A DNA stretch of 64,000 nucleotides, taken from positions 167,039,084 through 167,103,083 of the forward strand of contig JAIOJX010000030.1 of assembly GCA_022376925.1 (NCBI GenBank), read 5' to 3'. The stretch comes from Tragulus kanchil (taxonomy: Eukaryota; Chordata; Mammalia; Artiodactyla; Tragulidae). Position numbers and translations under genes: made by a program. The notes beneath the pieces were generated by a model. The model saw only the letters and a program-made list of their open reading frames with translations. It ran no database searches and was not told where the DNA came from. This document shows positions 11,705 through 23,879 of the stretch, one piece after another (the stretch's first letter is position 1; the number at the start of each line of letters is the position of its first letter).

Positions 11705-12108
11705 GTGCTTGGACTGAACTATGTCCCACCCAAATTCTTATGTCAAAACCCTAGCCACTCTCTCATCCCAAAGTGACTGTATCTGGAGATAAACAGGGTT
11801 TATAAGAAAGTAAATCAGGTCACAGGATAGGGCCTGCTAAGCAGAACTAGCTTCTGATACCAAGGAGGGTGGAGGTGGAGACGTTCTCTTCTCTCCATTC
11901 TCTGAATGTGCTCAAAGAAGAGGCCACGTGAGCACATGGTGAGATGGCAGTCATCCACAAGCTGAAAAGAAGTGAACTCAGAATAAATTCTACCTTCCTG
12001 ACACCTTGAGTTTGGACTTCCCAGCCTTGAGAACAGTGAGAAATAAGTATCTGTTGTTGAAGCCACCCACTCTTGGACACTGGGCTACACAGCCAAAGTA
12101 GACTAATC
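11705..12108 (+). repeat. MLT1-type (ERVL-MaLR) LTR (copy A)
   Basis: The start 'tggactgaactatgtcccac' and the end 'tgtttaagccaccc'-like text, then 'gtagactaatcca', match the MLT1 pattern. In between are a 'gtgactgtatctggagataa' phrase and 'ccttgagtttggacttccca'. It is an old endogenous retrovirus-like LTR with no internal coding part nearby. Confidence 0.7.
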
Positions 12109-12810
12109 CACACTTTGGAAAACACCCAGTTAGCACTACTCTGTACTTGAAATGAATGACCTCAGCAAGGCATGACCACAGTGGTCTGGTGCAAGGTGAC
12201 CTGAGGAAGGAGGAGACTGATGGAGGCAGAATCAGCAGGTGGGAGACAAAGGAAATCTTCAGAGGAAACTGAAAAGTGTTTCCTAGTTTCAAAGTGAATC
12301 ACCATGAAGTTAAGAATCCTATTTGTTGAGATCTAAAATCCTGAGAGAGAAGGAAGCATGAGAGTGGCATGCTCGCTCCTGAATGGCTGAGATGGGGTGA
12401 GGGTAGAAAGGCCCTGGAGAGATGTCCTCCGATGGCCAGAGGCCAAAAGCTGGCAAATGGGGGCACAGATTTATGAGAAAGCGGCACAGACGAGACAGCT
12501 ACACTACAAGAGCAGCTACCGTGCTCTAATGCTATCAAGCCCAGGCTTCTGCAGGAACTAACTACCCAATCCATCCTTTCCAGTTTTCAATCTAATCTCT
12601 TCTAAAGACCCAAAATGCCACACAAATGATTTTACTGATTGTCAAGATATAATTCATAAATATTTCAACATTTTTAAGCTAAAGCAAGTACACTTCCTTG
12701 GGATTAAGTTAACTAGCCCCCATTTATGTCTCCTGTGGAGCTTCTCTAACATCTGTGAAGGACTAACTTTGTAAATTCACAGTTCATGATGGACCTATCT
12801 ACAGTCCTAT

Positions 12811-13213
12811 GTGCTTGGACTGAACTATGTCCCACCCAAATTCTTATGTCAAAACCCTAGCCACTCTCTCATCCCAAAGTGACTGTATCTGGAGATAAAC
12901 AGGGTTTATAAGAAAGTAAATCAGGTCACAGGATAGGGCCTGCTAAGCAGAACTAGCTTCTGATACCAAGGAGGGTGGAGGTGGAGACGTTCTCTTCTCT
13001 CCATTCTCTGAATGTGCTCAAAGAAGAGGCCACGTGAGCACATGGTGAGATGGCAGTCATCCACAAGCTGAAAAGAAGTGAACTCAGAATAAATTCTACC
13101 TTCCTGACACCTTGAGTTTGGACTTCCCAGCCTTGAGAACAGTGAGAAATAAGTATCTGTTGTTTAAGCCACCCACTCTGGGACACTGGGCTACACAGCC
13201 AAAGTAGACTAAT
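12811..13213 (+). repeat. MLT1-type LTR (copy B)
   Basis: The stutter partner of 11705-12108. It keeps the intact 3' end and differs at a few bases (for example 'tgttgtttaag' here versus 'tgttgttgaag' in copy A near 12055). Its terminal ~38 bp appear a third time at 14277. Confidence 0.7.
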
Positions 13214-13964
13214 CCACACTGCCTGCCTTGCACAATACACAGCTCACGGTGCAAGTTGAGCACTACTCTTACTGATCTATGCTTCTGCCAACAAGATGAG
13301 CTGACGCTGTAGACATAAACGGAGCCGCAATGTCAAATTGCATTAGAAGTTCCTAAATCCTTCTCTTCTGTTTCTGGGTTTATGTCACTGTGGAGCTGTA
13401 GTGATCATTCTATAGACTAACACCAGTCTGCATGCAGACCATGCTTCAACTAGTACTGATTTCAAGTCTATGATTTTTTTAATGCAACATTTGGCTTAAA
13501 CAGCATAATTTTTAAACACAGGCCTGTGGTGATGAGAGTAACAGGGAGGCTCAGGATTCCATTGTATCATACGCAGGCAAGACCCCTCAAGACACTGCAA
13601 TTTTCTAAAAATGAATGGCACTGAGACTTGTTTATGATGTCCCAGAATTCTGTTTCTCCTTAGCTCGTCCATCAGTCTCTGTAATCATATCTACAGAGCA
13701 CATTACAATTTGATTACAAACTCACAGCTGGAGTATTACTTCTTCTTCAGTAGATAATACGTACATCAAACCCACAAAACAGACGCCCTAAGAGTCTCCA
13801 ACTTAGACAGATGAGCTAATTAGCTCCCATGACCCTGAGGATGAGATGAGGACCCTCTGGTTCCAATACAGAGATGTCTAACTTTCTGACAGCCATTCCA
13901 GAGCATCTTCAGTGAATTCTAATTTATATATTTGGTTTTCATTCCGAACCATTACTGGTTTCTG

Positions 13965-14100
13965 TTTGGGATGATTCTACAAGTTTTGGAAACTGATAGT
14001 AGTGATGGTTGTATAATACTGTAAATGTAAATAATGTCACCAAGTGGTACACTTAAAATGGCAAACTTTGTTATATGTATTTCACCATGAAACATATACA
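13965..14100 (+). repeat. L1 3' end (copy A)
   Basis: The typical old L1 3' UTR ending: 'gtagtgatggttgtataata', then 'gtggtacacttaaaatggca', then a 'gtatttcaccatgaa' phrase. It recurs at 15062-15197. Confidence 0.6.
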
Positions 14101-14126
14101 CACATCCACTTTTTTTTTTTTTTAAA

Positions 14127-14276
14127 GCTTCCCTGGTGGCTAAGACAGTGAAGAATCTGCCTGCAATGCAGGAGACCTGGGTTCGATCCCTGGGTTGGGA
14201 AGATCCTTTGGAGGAGGGCATGGCAACTCACTCCAGCATTCTTGCCTGGAGAATCTGATGGACAGAGGAGTCTGGT
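14127..14276 (+). repeat. Bov-tA SINE, truncated by block junction
   Basis: The Bov-tA tRNA-Glu-like head 'gcttccctggtggctaagac' with B box 'gggttcgatccct', then the Bov-A part 'ctccagcattcttgcctgga'. The last ~60 bp are missing because block 6 restarts here. The complete copy is at 15224. Confidence 0.9.
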
Positions 14277-15061
14277 GGGACACTGGGCTACACAGCCAAA
14301 GTAGACTAATCCACACTGCCTGCCTTGCACAATACACAGCTCACGGTGCAAGTTGAGCACTACTCTTACTGATCTATGCTTCTGCCAACAAGATGAGCTG
14401 ACGCTGTAGACATAAACGGAGCCGCAATGTCAAATTGCATTAGAAGTTCCTAAATCCTTCTCTTCTGTTTCTGGGTTTATGTCACTGTGGAGCTGTAGTG
14501 ATCATTCTATAGACTAACACCAGTCTGCATGCAGACCATGCTTCAACTAGTACTGATTTCAAGTCTATGATTTTTTTAATGCAACATTTGGCTTAAACAG
14601 CATAATTTTTAAACACAGGCCTGTGGTGATGAGAGTAACAGGGAGGCTCAGGATTCCATTGTATCATACGCAGGCAAGACCCCTCAAGACACTGCAATTT
14701 TCTAAAAATGAATGGCACTGAGACTTGTTTATGATGTCCCAGAATTCTGTTTCTCCTTAGCTCGTCCATCAGTCTCTGTAATCATATCTACAGAGCACAT
14801 TACAATTTGATTACAAACTCACAGCTGGAGTATTACTTCTTCTTCAGTAGATAATACGTACATCAAACCCACAAAACAGACGCCCTAAGAGTCTCCAACT
14901 TAGACAGATGAGCTAATTAGCTCCCATGACCCTGAGGATGAGATGAGGACCCTCTGGTTCCAATACAGAGATGTCTAACTTTCTGACAGCCATTCCAGAG
15001 CATCTTCAGTGAATTCTAATTTATATATTTGGTTTTCATTCCGAACCATTACTGGTTTCTG

Positions 15062-15197
15062 TTTGGGATGATTCTACAAGTTTTGGAAACTGATAGTAGT
15101 GATGGTTGTATAATACTGTAAATGTAAATAATGTCACCAAGTGGTACACTTAAAATGGCAAACTTTGTTATATGTATTTCACCATGAAACATATACA
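15062..15197 (+). repeat. L1 3' end (copy B)
   Basis: The stutter partner of 13965-14100, followed by a T-run of about 14 bp and the complete Bov-tA. Confidence 0.6.
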
Positions 15198-15223
15198 CAC
15201 ATCCACTTTTTTTTTTTTTTAAA

Positions 15224-15440
15224 GCTTCCCTGGTGGCTAAGACAGTGAAGAATCTGCCTGCAATGCAGGAGACCTGGGTTCGATCCCTGGGTTGGGAAGA
15301 TCCTTTGGAGGAGGGCATGGCAACTCACTCCAGCATTCTTGCCTGGAGAATCTGATGGACAGAGGAGTCTGGTGGGCTACCGTCCACGGGGCTGCGAAGA
15401 GTCAGACACGACTGAGTGACCAACACTTTCACTTTCATAC
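15224..15440 (+). repeat. Bov-tA SINE, complete
   Basis: Full order: tRNA-Glu-like head, B box, then the Bov-A unit ending 'gagtcagacacgactgagtg' and 'caacactttcactttca'. This is a ruminant-specific SINE class and a key marker for host identity. The element ends in a short T/A tract. Confidence 0.93.
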
Positions 15441-18000
15441 ATTTTTTTAAGACTGGGTCCACAGCTGTTAGTACACACACACTTGAACCACCTCCAAGGT
15501 TGTAGCGTACTTATCTAGGAAACGCCCTGTGACTGTAACTATGTCACTGCGTACACAGCACAAGCACCTCTTGTTCAGTATTATGACCACTCACTTACAT
15601 GCAAGCCAAGAGCTTTCTATGATTCCTGTGCAACAGGGATGTGTCACGCCAGTGACAGAGATGAGGTCACTTTGCACTCTCTCCTTGCAGGCACTAATGC
15701 TGGAAATCTACCTCCATCAAGCAGGGCTCTTAAGTGCAAGCCACAAACACTAATTTTGTTTTACTTGAGCAAAGAAAATATTTGTTAAAGGACTATCAGG
15801 CAGCTCACATATGCTCCAAAAGGTCTAAGAAACCAGGTGTGGCCACAGCACAGCAGGAACAATGTCCATAATCATACACAGAGCTTATCCAACAAGGAAG
15901 CCAGGACCACGGCTGCTAGGAATAGACCTAATGCCTCCAACAACAGCCACCACCGCAGCCTCCCTCCCCAAAGAGGATTCTGCATGTTCCATGCTTCTTG
16001 GGGCCAGGACTTCCAGTTCAAAGTTTGGAGTAGCAAGGTTATAACTGACTTGAGTACAGATCATGTTTTATATCCATGCCCTGGAGAATTTTAAAAATTA
16101 ACAAGCTAAATCTGCCTGAAGTGGGTTCTCAGTAGAGGAATAAGTGCTACAAGTATCAAGCAAGCGAGAGCTCAGTCTTTTGGAAGAGACAGGAAGAGCT
16201 GAATATGATTAGAGTGTGCAGAGGAGAGCAGGGAGGCAAGGCTGCAAGCTTCCATCTGGGGCTTGCAAAATTCAATCTGAACTTGAATCTTGAAGACAGT
16301 AGAGAGCCAGTGAAGGCTTTTAAGGAGAGAATGAGGTAAGATTTGTCAGCAACAGAATGGATCAGAGAGTCCCAAGCCAGGACGTCAGTCAAGAACTTGC
16401 TGTAACTCAGGCAAGAAGTGGTGAGGACAGCCAGCTTAAGGCTACACACAGAGAGCAGTGAGTGGAGGGCAAGTTCAGTGAAGTGAGTGGAGGGGAGTGA
16501 GTTCAGATGAAATGACTGCTGGACAGGCGGGGAGGGAGGGGGATTCACCTCCAACTTCCCGCTGAGAGCAGGTGGATGTGTCAGATGATTCAGTTTTGGA
16601 CAGCTGGCTGTGAGAGCTGGGTGATACTCAGGTGGAGGCAGTCCCAGTGCAGAGATGCCCAGGTGGATGATAAACAGGGGGCGCTGCAGCCAAGTGTAAG
16701 TCACAGAGAAGACTGCTCACCAGGGCAACTGTAAATGCCCAGGGACTGAAGAGAGACAGGAGAGGAGGAAAGGGATGAATCCTCAGGAGGAGAGGTCCTA
16801 GGAAAAGGTGGAGAAGGAAGAGCTGAAGAGGTGAGAAGAAAACAAGGAGACAAAGCTCTCTGAGCAAAGAATGAATTCCTAGGATGAACTGAGTCATTCA
16901 CCTCAAGTGAGTGCTATGAGTACGTATCTTGGTTAGTCATCTTCCCAGGCTTTTGTTTAAGCAGTTCTCCTCACAATGATAAAACTTCAAGTTTCTGGAA
17001 GAGCACATTTGCTATCTAATTTTGAAGACCTCATTTCTAGGGGGTAAGGAAAATCCAAAGCAAATTTCAGGAAGCAGTTTTGTCAAGTTTCTAAGTCACT
17101 GCCCCAACTCCCTTAACCCGATCCTCTTGTGTGTATGTTCTGAGATGTAACTTCAAAGTGGTCATTCCAGAACCTGTAGTCCATTGCTCACCACATTCTG
17201 GTCTGGCTGCAGTTCTTCTGGAGCCCAAGAGACCAGGAAGGTCTCCCTAAGACACATTTTTTCTTCTCCCAGTGTCCTGTGCAGGGCCCATGTGCATGAG
17301 CTGGGCCAGGGGAGCAAGCATGAGGGAAAAGAGAATATGGATTCCCCCTGCAGGGAATTCACAAACATGGGTTTCTAGTTCATCAAACTATTCATTGATT
17401 TCCCCCTGCCTGTCACACAAATACTCAAGATTCTGCAGGACCAGAAACAAATTCAGGATCTTCTGCCAAAACCCAGTCCTCTTTTAGCATTCCCAGTCAC
17501 AGTGAGTGACTCCCCAACCGACACCCAAGCTGGACACTCCTGGTCACTCAGACATCCCCTCTCCCCTAACACACTACATCCAACAGGGCACTGAGGCCTT
17601 CGAATCCTGCTTCCTTCATGTGTCGCTTCAGAATTGCTGCTGCCCGGTCTGATACAGGCTACCAGGATCTCTCCCTAGACCCTGCAGTCATTTTCACTCT
17701 TGACTCCCTGAAACCTCCGCCATCTGGGCCTGAGTGAAGCCACCCTCTATTCTGCACCTCAGCCACTCTGCATCTATCTGTGTGACCATTTGGCACTTTG
17801 CATCCACACCACCTAAGGCTCTAAGAGGCTAAGGACCAAGTTTGCCTCTGCTCAGGGCCTGCCATAAGGTGTTTAAGACCCCAAATCTGCTAGGTGAACA
17901 TGCAGACATGCATGCCAAGGGACATGGTCAACACCATGGTCAGAGGTCATTAAACCTGCCCTCTCTGACACCACAAATCATTTTAACCACATTTGCTGAG
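15441..18000. other. Unassigned sequence with old-repeat character
   Basis: No gene recognised. The stretch 16100-16900 is purine-rich and repetitive in style, like old mammalian medium-reiteration repeats, and its complement gives a 182-codon proline/serine/leucine-rich open frame (16156-16704, -) that I regard as an artefact of purine bias. The stretch 17500-17840 is C/T-rich and L2-like in flavour, but I cannot assign it. Confidence 0.35.
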
Positions 18001-18108
18001 GAGGATGGAGAAAAAAATGGCAATGACTCCAGTATTCTGGGCTGGAAACTCCCATAAATAGAAAGGCCTGGAAGCTATAGTCCATGGGGTCACAAATATA
18101 GAGAGGCA
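18001..18108 (+). repeat. Bov-A-type unit
   Basis: Resembles the Bov-A monomer: 'aatggcaatgactccagtat', then 'tatagtccatggggtcacaa'. It stands directly before a Bov-tA in the same orientation, so the pair could be a composite insertion or two adjacent ones. Confidence 0.7.
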
Positions 18109-18318
18109 GGCTTTGCTGGTGGCTCAGTGCTAAAGAACCCGTCTGCGATGTGGGAGACCTGGGTTCGACCCCTGTGTTGGGAAGATCCCCTGGAGGAGGG
18201 CATGCCAACCTACTCCAGTGCTCTTGCCTGGAGAATCCCGTGGACCGAGGAACCTGGTAGGCTACAGTCCATAGGTCCGCACAGAGTCAGACCCAACTGA
18301 GCAACTAGGCAGCAGCAG
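18109..18318 (+). repeat. Bov-tA SINE
   Basis: Head 'tttgctggtggctcagtgct', a diverged B box 'gggttcgacccct', and Bov-A text 'ctcttgcctggagaatcccg' ending 'agcaactaggcagcagcag'. It is moderately diverged, older than the CT-tail SINEs nearby. Confidence 0.9.
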
Positions 18319-18597
18319 CCGAGGAGGAAGTAATGTAAAGGAAATGGGATTATTAAGTAGGCAAAAACGTTTGGTCTTCTCTCCTCCTTCAAAGTTCTTA
18401 AAATAAATCTGTAAATGGCAGAGGAAGAGAGCTGATGCATTTAGGAAAAGCAGGGGTCCAATTTTTCAAATTTGCTCCTCTCCACTCCCAACTTTTCTTC
18501 TTCTGTTTTCAACATCAAAATGCCAGCCATTCATGAGGAATTTAATGGGGACCGGTTACTTCAAACCTCAAAACCATTGTCTGGAAGCCATTGCTTT

Positions 18598-18671
18598 CAA
18601 ACCCAAGGATCGGGCTTCCCCTGGTGGTCCAGTGGGTAAGGACACCGCCTTGCAGTGCAAACCCAAGGATC
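18598..18671 (+). repeat. Tailless SINE head fragment with 14-bp direct repeats
   Basis: A 46-bp piece (18612-18657) equals the first bases of the CHR-type SINE, from the 5' end through the A box to 'ccttgcagtg'. It is flanked by perfect 14-bp repeats 'caaacccaaggatc' at 18598-18611 and 18658-18671. There is no SINE body and no A tail. This layout fits a 3'-truncated, tailless retroposed RNA that primed on a short match (caa) at the target. Confidence 0.75.
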
Positions 18672-19802
18672 TGCTGCCACTACAATGTGCGAACGTCATC
18701 TTTGTCTTTGGATTTATTTATTTTGTTTGTTTTGTGACAGAGTTATCACTTCTATCTTCAAATGCCAACATGTAATACACTCTAAACATAATATACTTAG
18801 AAAGCATTAAGTTAAAAATGTCATTGAAATCAGCATACTTAGGGAAATAAAACCAATTGAATGATGAAAATGATGAAGCTTTAACAAGACTGCCAACTTA
18901 TCTCTTCAGTTAGGCATATGACTAACATATGGAGTCTAACATTATCTCTCCCATTTTAGACTCACTTTCAGAATTGGCAACATACTAATTGTCTTGCTCA
19001 GTCACCCAATCTTTAAATATCTTCATATTTTATTAATCTCTCTAATTAACCATCTTTTGACAATTTCTTCCCTGGATTTAGCGATGTGGTATTTATGATC
19101 ACTTGTATAAAGCTAGACATGGCACGTCTGTAGGGCACTGCAGCTCATTGCCAGCCACGTGGAAGCATCACAGTGCACACCAGCATGGTGATGTTAGATT
19201 ATTAATTAACAGGTTGGAGGGAAAACTGCTAAAAAGAACCATCACTGGCAAACAACTCCTACAGACTGAGATAACTGGAAAAGTATACTGAGAGAACGGA
19301 AAGTGCAATGCAAATTACACAAAATGTTAAAACAGACAAAACTAAATGGCAGCAGAAGTCAGGGAAGGTGGTGCTTGAGATTGGTGGGTGAATAGAAAGG
19401 ACAAGAAGGGACTTCTGGGCAAATGTCTGATGCCGTAGGACTATGTTCCCTTCTGGAAACTCCATGTAGCTTGATACTCATAACCAGTAACTATATGTTT
19501 GCTACATTTTAATAAAAGCTCTCTAGAATATTCTGAATACTGACTTAGAATATCCTACATGTATTATACAATCTACATTCTTGTATCAAGCCCACTTTCA
19601 GCAGACATTCCTTAAATTCTGTTAGGGTCTAAAATAGTATCTAATTTGTTTTTATTTTATTTTAACAACAGTGGAAAAATGGTATATATTTATAAAATAC
19701 ATACATATAATGGATATAACACACACACACACATGCCCCATGCTACTTTTTAATGTCCTGGGGCAAAGTTATAAAGGATTTAATTCACAAATTTACAGAC
19801 TG
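18672..19802. other. Unassigned AT-rich sequence
   Basis: No gene or repeat family recognised. A short (CA)n run lies near 19719-19734. A 19103-19291 open frame has no motif. Confidence 0.4.
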
Positions 19803-20144
19803 ATAAGTCTGGTGAACTTCTGAGAAATTTTTTCACATTTTATTCAATATACTATATACTTATAAAAAGTAAATTTTAAAAGTCCCTTATCCAATTAAAC
19901 TATTATAGTAAGTCCAATGTGCTCCTTATAGATGATGTATTAGATATATCCTATTATGATAGATTTGTTATAATAACAAGAATATATTTTGTAGTGAACA
20001 AGGTACAATTAAAAGTACAGAGATAATCCAAATAATATAAAATATACTGTAAACTAAACAGAAAATGAAGTACTCTTTAGTTTACAAATGAATTAGCATA
20101 TATGATGTGTCCAAAAATACGAACATAAATTTGATTTTTTAAAA

Positions 20145-20410
20145 AAAATTTTGGGCCACTTTTATTGGCCCTTCATTTATTCATTTTCATCCATCTTTAT
20201 TCTTTGGCCTGTGTGGGCCTCCCATTGCAGTGGCCTCTATTTTCGCAAAGCACCAGCTCTGGGCGCATGTGCTCCAGAACGCTGCTCACCATTGGACACA
20301 CCGGTCCAGCTGCTCTGTGGCATGTGGCATCTTCCCGTGCCAGGGATCAAGCCAGCACCCCTTGCAGTGCAAGGCAGACTCTCTACCCACTGAACCACCA
20401 GGGAAGTCTT
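20145..20410 (-). repeat. CHR-type SINE, plain-tail variant (copy A)
   Basis: Antisense element: the 3' end 'ggccacttttattgg' lies on the left, the head 'accaccagggaagt' on the right. A perfect 17-bp target-site duplication 'aaatttgattttttaaa' flanks it (20128 and 20411). No C/T tract precedes the A tail. Confidence 0.92.
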
Positions 20411-21271
20411 AAATTTGATTTTTTAAAAGATGTGAAGTATTATTACAGAATGTTGGGTTTCTCACAGAACATTGGGGCTGCCTAAATCCAAATCTCTCCA
20501 TACATTCTCAAAATAATAAATAAATAAACCAGATCAATGAGGAGAGAATAAATGAAACCATCTATTATTCATGCCTGCAACATAACTAGGAGATAGGGAA
20601 TGCTACGAACTTCATGATACATGAAAATAGGGAAAAACCCAAATCCAGTAAGATCAGCTACAGAGCTCACACCTGTGTGGGAAGTCAAGTCAGGGACTGT
20701 AAAGAAGGGTGAGGGAAATACAGTTGGAATGGTGCTGGAATAAAATCATCCCCAGAAAGAGAAAATTCTACTGTGAGTGAGGAACCACTGAGAAGAGGTC
20801 TGATCAGAGGTTCCCTGTGGAGAATCAAAAGGATGGGGCTTCAAAATAACAGAACCAGAAATGCAAGGGGGACTACTTACAGGAGAGAGATTACGTGAAG
20901 GATCCCAAAGGGGGCAAAACTCAGAAGGCAATAAGTCTGGTGAACTTCTGAGAAATTTTTCACATTTTATTCAATATACTATATACTTATAAAAAGTAAA
21001 TTTTAAAAGTCCCTTATCCAATTAAACTATTATAGTAAGTCCAATGTGCTCCTTATAGATGATGTATTAGATATATCCTATTATGATAGATTTGTTATAA
21101 TAACAAGAATATATTTTGTAGTGAACAAGGTACAATTAAAAGTACAGAGATAATCCAAATAATATAAAATATACTGTAAACTAAACAGAAAATGAAGTAC
21201 TCTTTAGTTTACAAATGAATTAGCATATATGATGTGTCCAAAAATACGAACATAAATTTGATTTTTTAAAA

Positions 21272-21538
21272 AAAATTTTGGGCCACTTTTATTGGCCCTT
21301 CATTTATTCATTTTCATCCATCTTTATTCTTTGGCCTGTGTGGGCCTCCCATTGCAGTGGCCTCTATTTTCGCAAAGCACCAGCTCTGGGCGCATGTGCT
21401 CCAGAACGCCGGCTCACCATTGGACACACCGGTCCAGCTGCTCTGTGGCATGTGGCATCTTCCCGTGCCAGGGATCAAGCCAGCACCCCTTGCAGTGCAA
21501 GGCAGACTCTCTACCCACTGAACCACCAGGGAAGTCTT
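21272..21538 (-). repeat. CHR-type SINE (stutter copy B)
   Basis: The same insertion as 20145-20410 displaced by 1127 bp, including the same target-site duplication, so it is not an independent event. It differs by 'gccggctcac' versus 'gctgctcacc' near 21410. Confidence 0.92.
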
Positions 21539-22045
21539 AAATTTGATTTTTTAAAAGATGTGAAGTATTATTACAGAATGTTGGGTTTCTCACAGAACAT
21601 TGGGGCTGCCTAAATCCAAATCTCTCCATACATTCTCAAAATAATAAATAAATAAACCAGATCAATGAGGAGAGAATAAATGAAACCATCTATTATTCAT
21701 GCCTGCAACATAACTAGGAGATAGGGAATGCTACGAACTTCATGATACATGAAAATAGGGAAAAACCCAAATCCAGTAAGATCAGCTACAGAGCTCACAC
21801 CTGTGTGGGAAGTCAAGTCAGGGACTGTAAAAAAAAGGGTGAGGGAAATACAGTTGGAATGGTGCTGGAATAAAATCATCCCCAGAAAGAGAAAATTCTA
21901 CTGTGAGTGAGGAACCACTGAGAAGAGGTCTGATCAGAGGTTCCCTGTGGAGAATCAAAAGGATGGGGCTTCAAAATAACAGAACCAGAAATGCAGTCTT
22001 AGGAGGGCACTACTTACAGGAGAGAGATTACGTGGAAGGATCCGG

Positions 22046-23059
22046 CACCCAGGGAAAATGGTGATTACGGGAAAGAAGCAAATAAAAATTACAGTGTTAC
22101 AGAAATACTTCAGAGCAATGCTCATGCTTCTCACCACAAAGAAAATACTGATCCTAAAAATGGCATTTTACCAAGAAAAGGAAGCACTTTCAAAACAATG
22201 AACTGATTAAGCCGCTCAAACCTCTTCTCCTGGCCAACCAGAATTACTATTGCTAGTCCAGGAAAATCAAACATTTTCAAAATGAATAAACAGTGGATAA
22301 TACCTATATAAAATTACTATGAGAATAAAACAAACAGTAAGTAAAAGGCATGGTATTTTAATTTTCCATTTTGTTAAGGGCCAATCAATTAACAAAGCAC
22401 AAACTAGATGAAAATTATAACTTAATATTTGATTCTAAATTAAATAATCTTAAACAGGCACTTATAAATGTGAGAGAAAGCCTCTACATAAGAAATTTTA
22501 AAACTCAGAACAAACAGCAGAAATATCAAACAAATGAACAAACAGAAAGATGTAAAATGAGAGTGATAGCCCAGTAAACAATTAAATAAAAAAGAAACTC
22601 ATCTTAGAAATGGTAATTAAATTACAGAGAGACCCAGGATGAATGGATGGAAATGAAAAAACAATAAGGAATACAGAAGAAAGGTTTAAAAAGTCTAGGA
22701 GGCAAAAATAAAGAGATGTGAGAATCAAAGTGATTGATACAAAAAACAGGCAAATAAGATTTAATATAACTGGAAAAATAATACAACACAATTAATACTG
22801 GAAACTATAAAAAAAGAAAGAAAATGTTCCTGCAATAAGAGACATAAAATGGCACTGAAATGCTCCTGTGATCCAAACTGGTGAACTCTGAGAAATATAT
22901 CTATAAAATGACTGGATTTAAAAGATGAATTTAAAAAGTACTACTAAACTCCTGATCTTCTATGCAAAATGACTAGGTCACATACAAAATGAAAAAAAAT
23001 CTGACAGCAATAAGTCAAAATAATAATGCAGTAGCTTTGAAGAAACTTGAAAGAAAATT
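22046..23059. other. Unassigned AT-rich sequence
   Basis: A-rich text typical of decayed L1 interiors, but I cannot place it in a specific L1 segment. No gene seen. Confidence 0.35.
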
Positions 23060-23179
23060 TAACCAAAAAACTCTGGATATACATATGACTAATCTGGGAT
23101 CATACATATCTGTAAGCAACACAACTCTGTAAAAGCAAAAAAGCAAAATGTTAAAAATGGCAAAAAAAAAAAAAAAAAA
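23060..23179 (+). repeat. Short L1 3' end with poly(A)
   Basis: Text 'atacatatgactaatctggg', then 'cataca-atctgtaagcaaca', then an A-run at 23162-23179. It parallels the end of the larger L1 copy at 27370-27470, so it is a 5'-truncated L1. Confidence 0.6.
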
Positions 23180-23227
23180 GAGAGAATAGTCTTAAACATT
23201 CGAGAAATTAAATATGCTTCTTGAGAA

Positions 23228-23372
23228 ATCTCTGGCTACTCAAAGTAGGGTTCATGGCCCACAGTGGTGGCATTACCTGGGACTTTGTAAGGAATAAGAA
23301 TCTAGGGCCCACCCAAGAGGTCCAAATGACTATATTCCCATTGTTGTTTGAGAAGCACCATACTAAAGAACA
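23228..23372 (+). repeat. MER5-like (hAT-Charlie) DNA transposon remnant
   Basis: Recognisable phrases: 'ctcaaagtagggttcatggc', then 'ggtggcattacctgggactt', then 'ctagggcccacccaagaggt', ending 'tttgagaagcaccatac'. This follows the MER5 consensus order for a non-autonomous hAT element, with divergence typical of ancient copies. Confidence 0.65.
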
Positions 23373-23879
23373 AGTACCACAGAAAAAGAGTGAATAAGGA
23401 GACTTTAGCAAGACAGCCAATGGCAAGCACTGAAGGTAACTGTGGTAACTGTGGTAACATGGTAACTGCTTACCATGGACTAAAAAAAGATTTGTAATTG
23501 CAGAATATTCTGACAAAGTAAGAACAATATAACTGAAATAATGAGAGGATAAAGAAGAACACATTAACTGTCAAATAGATAATATATAATCAAAGGACAT
23601 TACTTAAAATTGACAAACCAAAGAATAGAAATATCTATGTAAAGGCAAAGAGAACTAAGCACACTATAGGAGGTAAAACTATAAAGGTATAAGAGAAACC
23701 TGACAAATACCTCCCATGAAAAATGAAAGCAAAGAAACAGACCATATAAAGAAACACAGTGTATATATAACATAATACCATAGCATATACAAGTAAAATA
23801 ATATGTTCGTGTTCCAACCAAACACACCGTGTATCTCAATTAATGCAATAGACTGAACACACAAGTTAAAATATTTCAA

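Larger units (their letters stand above)
11045..13219. repeat. Stutter block 5: two copies, offset ~1106 bp
   Basis: Copy A is about 11045-12113 and copy B about 12151-13219. The 37 bp between (12114-12150) are foreign to both edges. Its right edge, from about 13181, is also the start of block 6. Confidence 0.93.
13181..15374. repeat. Stutter block 6: two copies, offset 1097 bp
   Basis: Copy A is 13181-14276 and copy B is 14278-15374. The junction lies inside a Bov-tA element, with 'ggg' shared by both edges ('gtctggtggg' joins 'gggacactgg'). About 670 bp (13240-13910) of each copy is unassigned sequence. Confidence 0.94.
19803..22045. repeat. Stutter block 7: two copies, offset 1127 bp
   Basis: Copy A is about 19803-20915 and copy B about 20930-22045, with a short filler (about 14 bp) between. 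The contents are AT-rich unassigned sequence, one antisense SINE and about 500 bp of unassigned sequence. There are small indels between copies, for example in the A-run near 21832. Confidence 0.93.

Noticed and set aside
11705..12108. Active endogenous retrovirus
   Set aside because: MLT1 LTRs are ancient, no internal genes adjoin them, and the second copy is a stutter duplicate.
15224..15300. tRNA genes at SINE heads (A and B boxes with cloverleaf-like start)
   Set aside because: These are tRNA-Glu-derived SINE promoters; the acceptor and anticodon arms are not intact and each continues into a SINE body.
16156..16704. 182-codon minus-strand open frame
   Set aside because: It lies opposite purine-rich, repeat-like text, is P/S/L-rich, and has no domain, splice context or partner. 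Biased composition explains the lack of stops.
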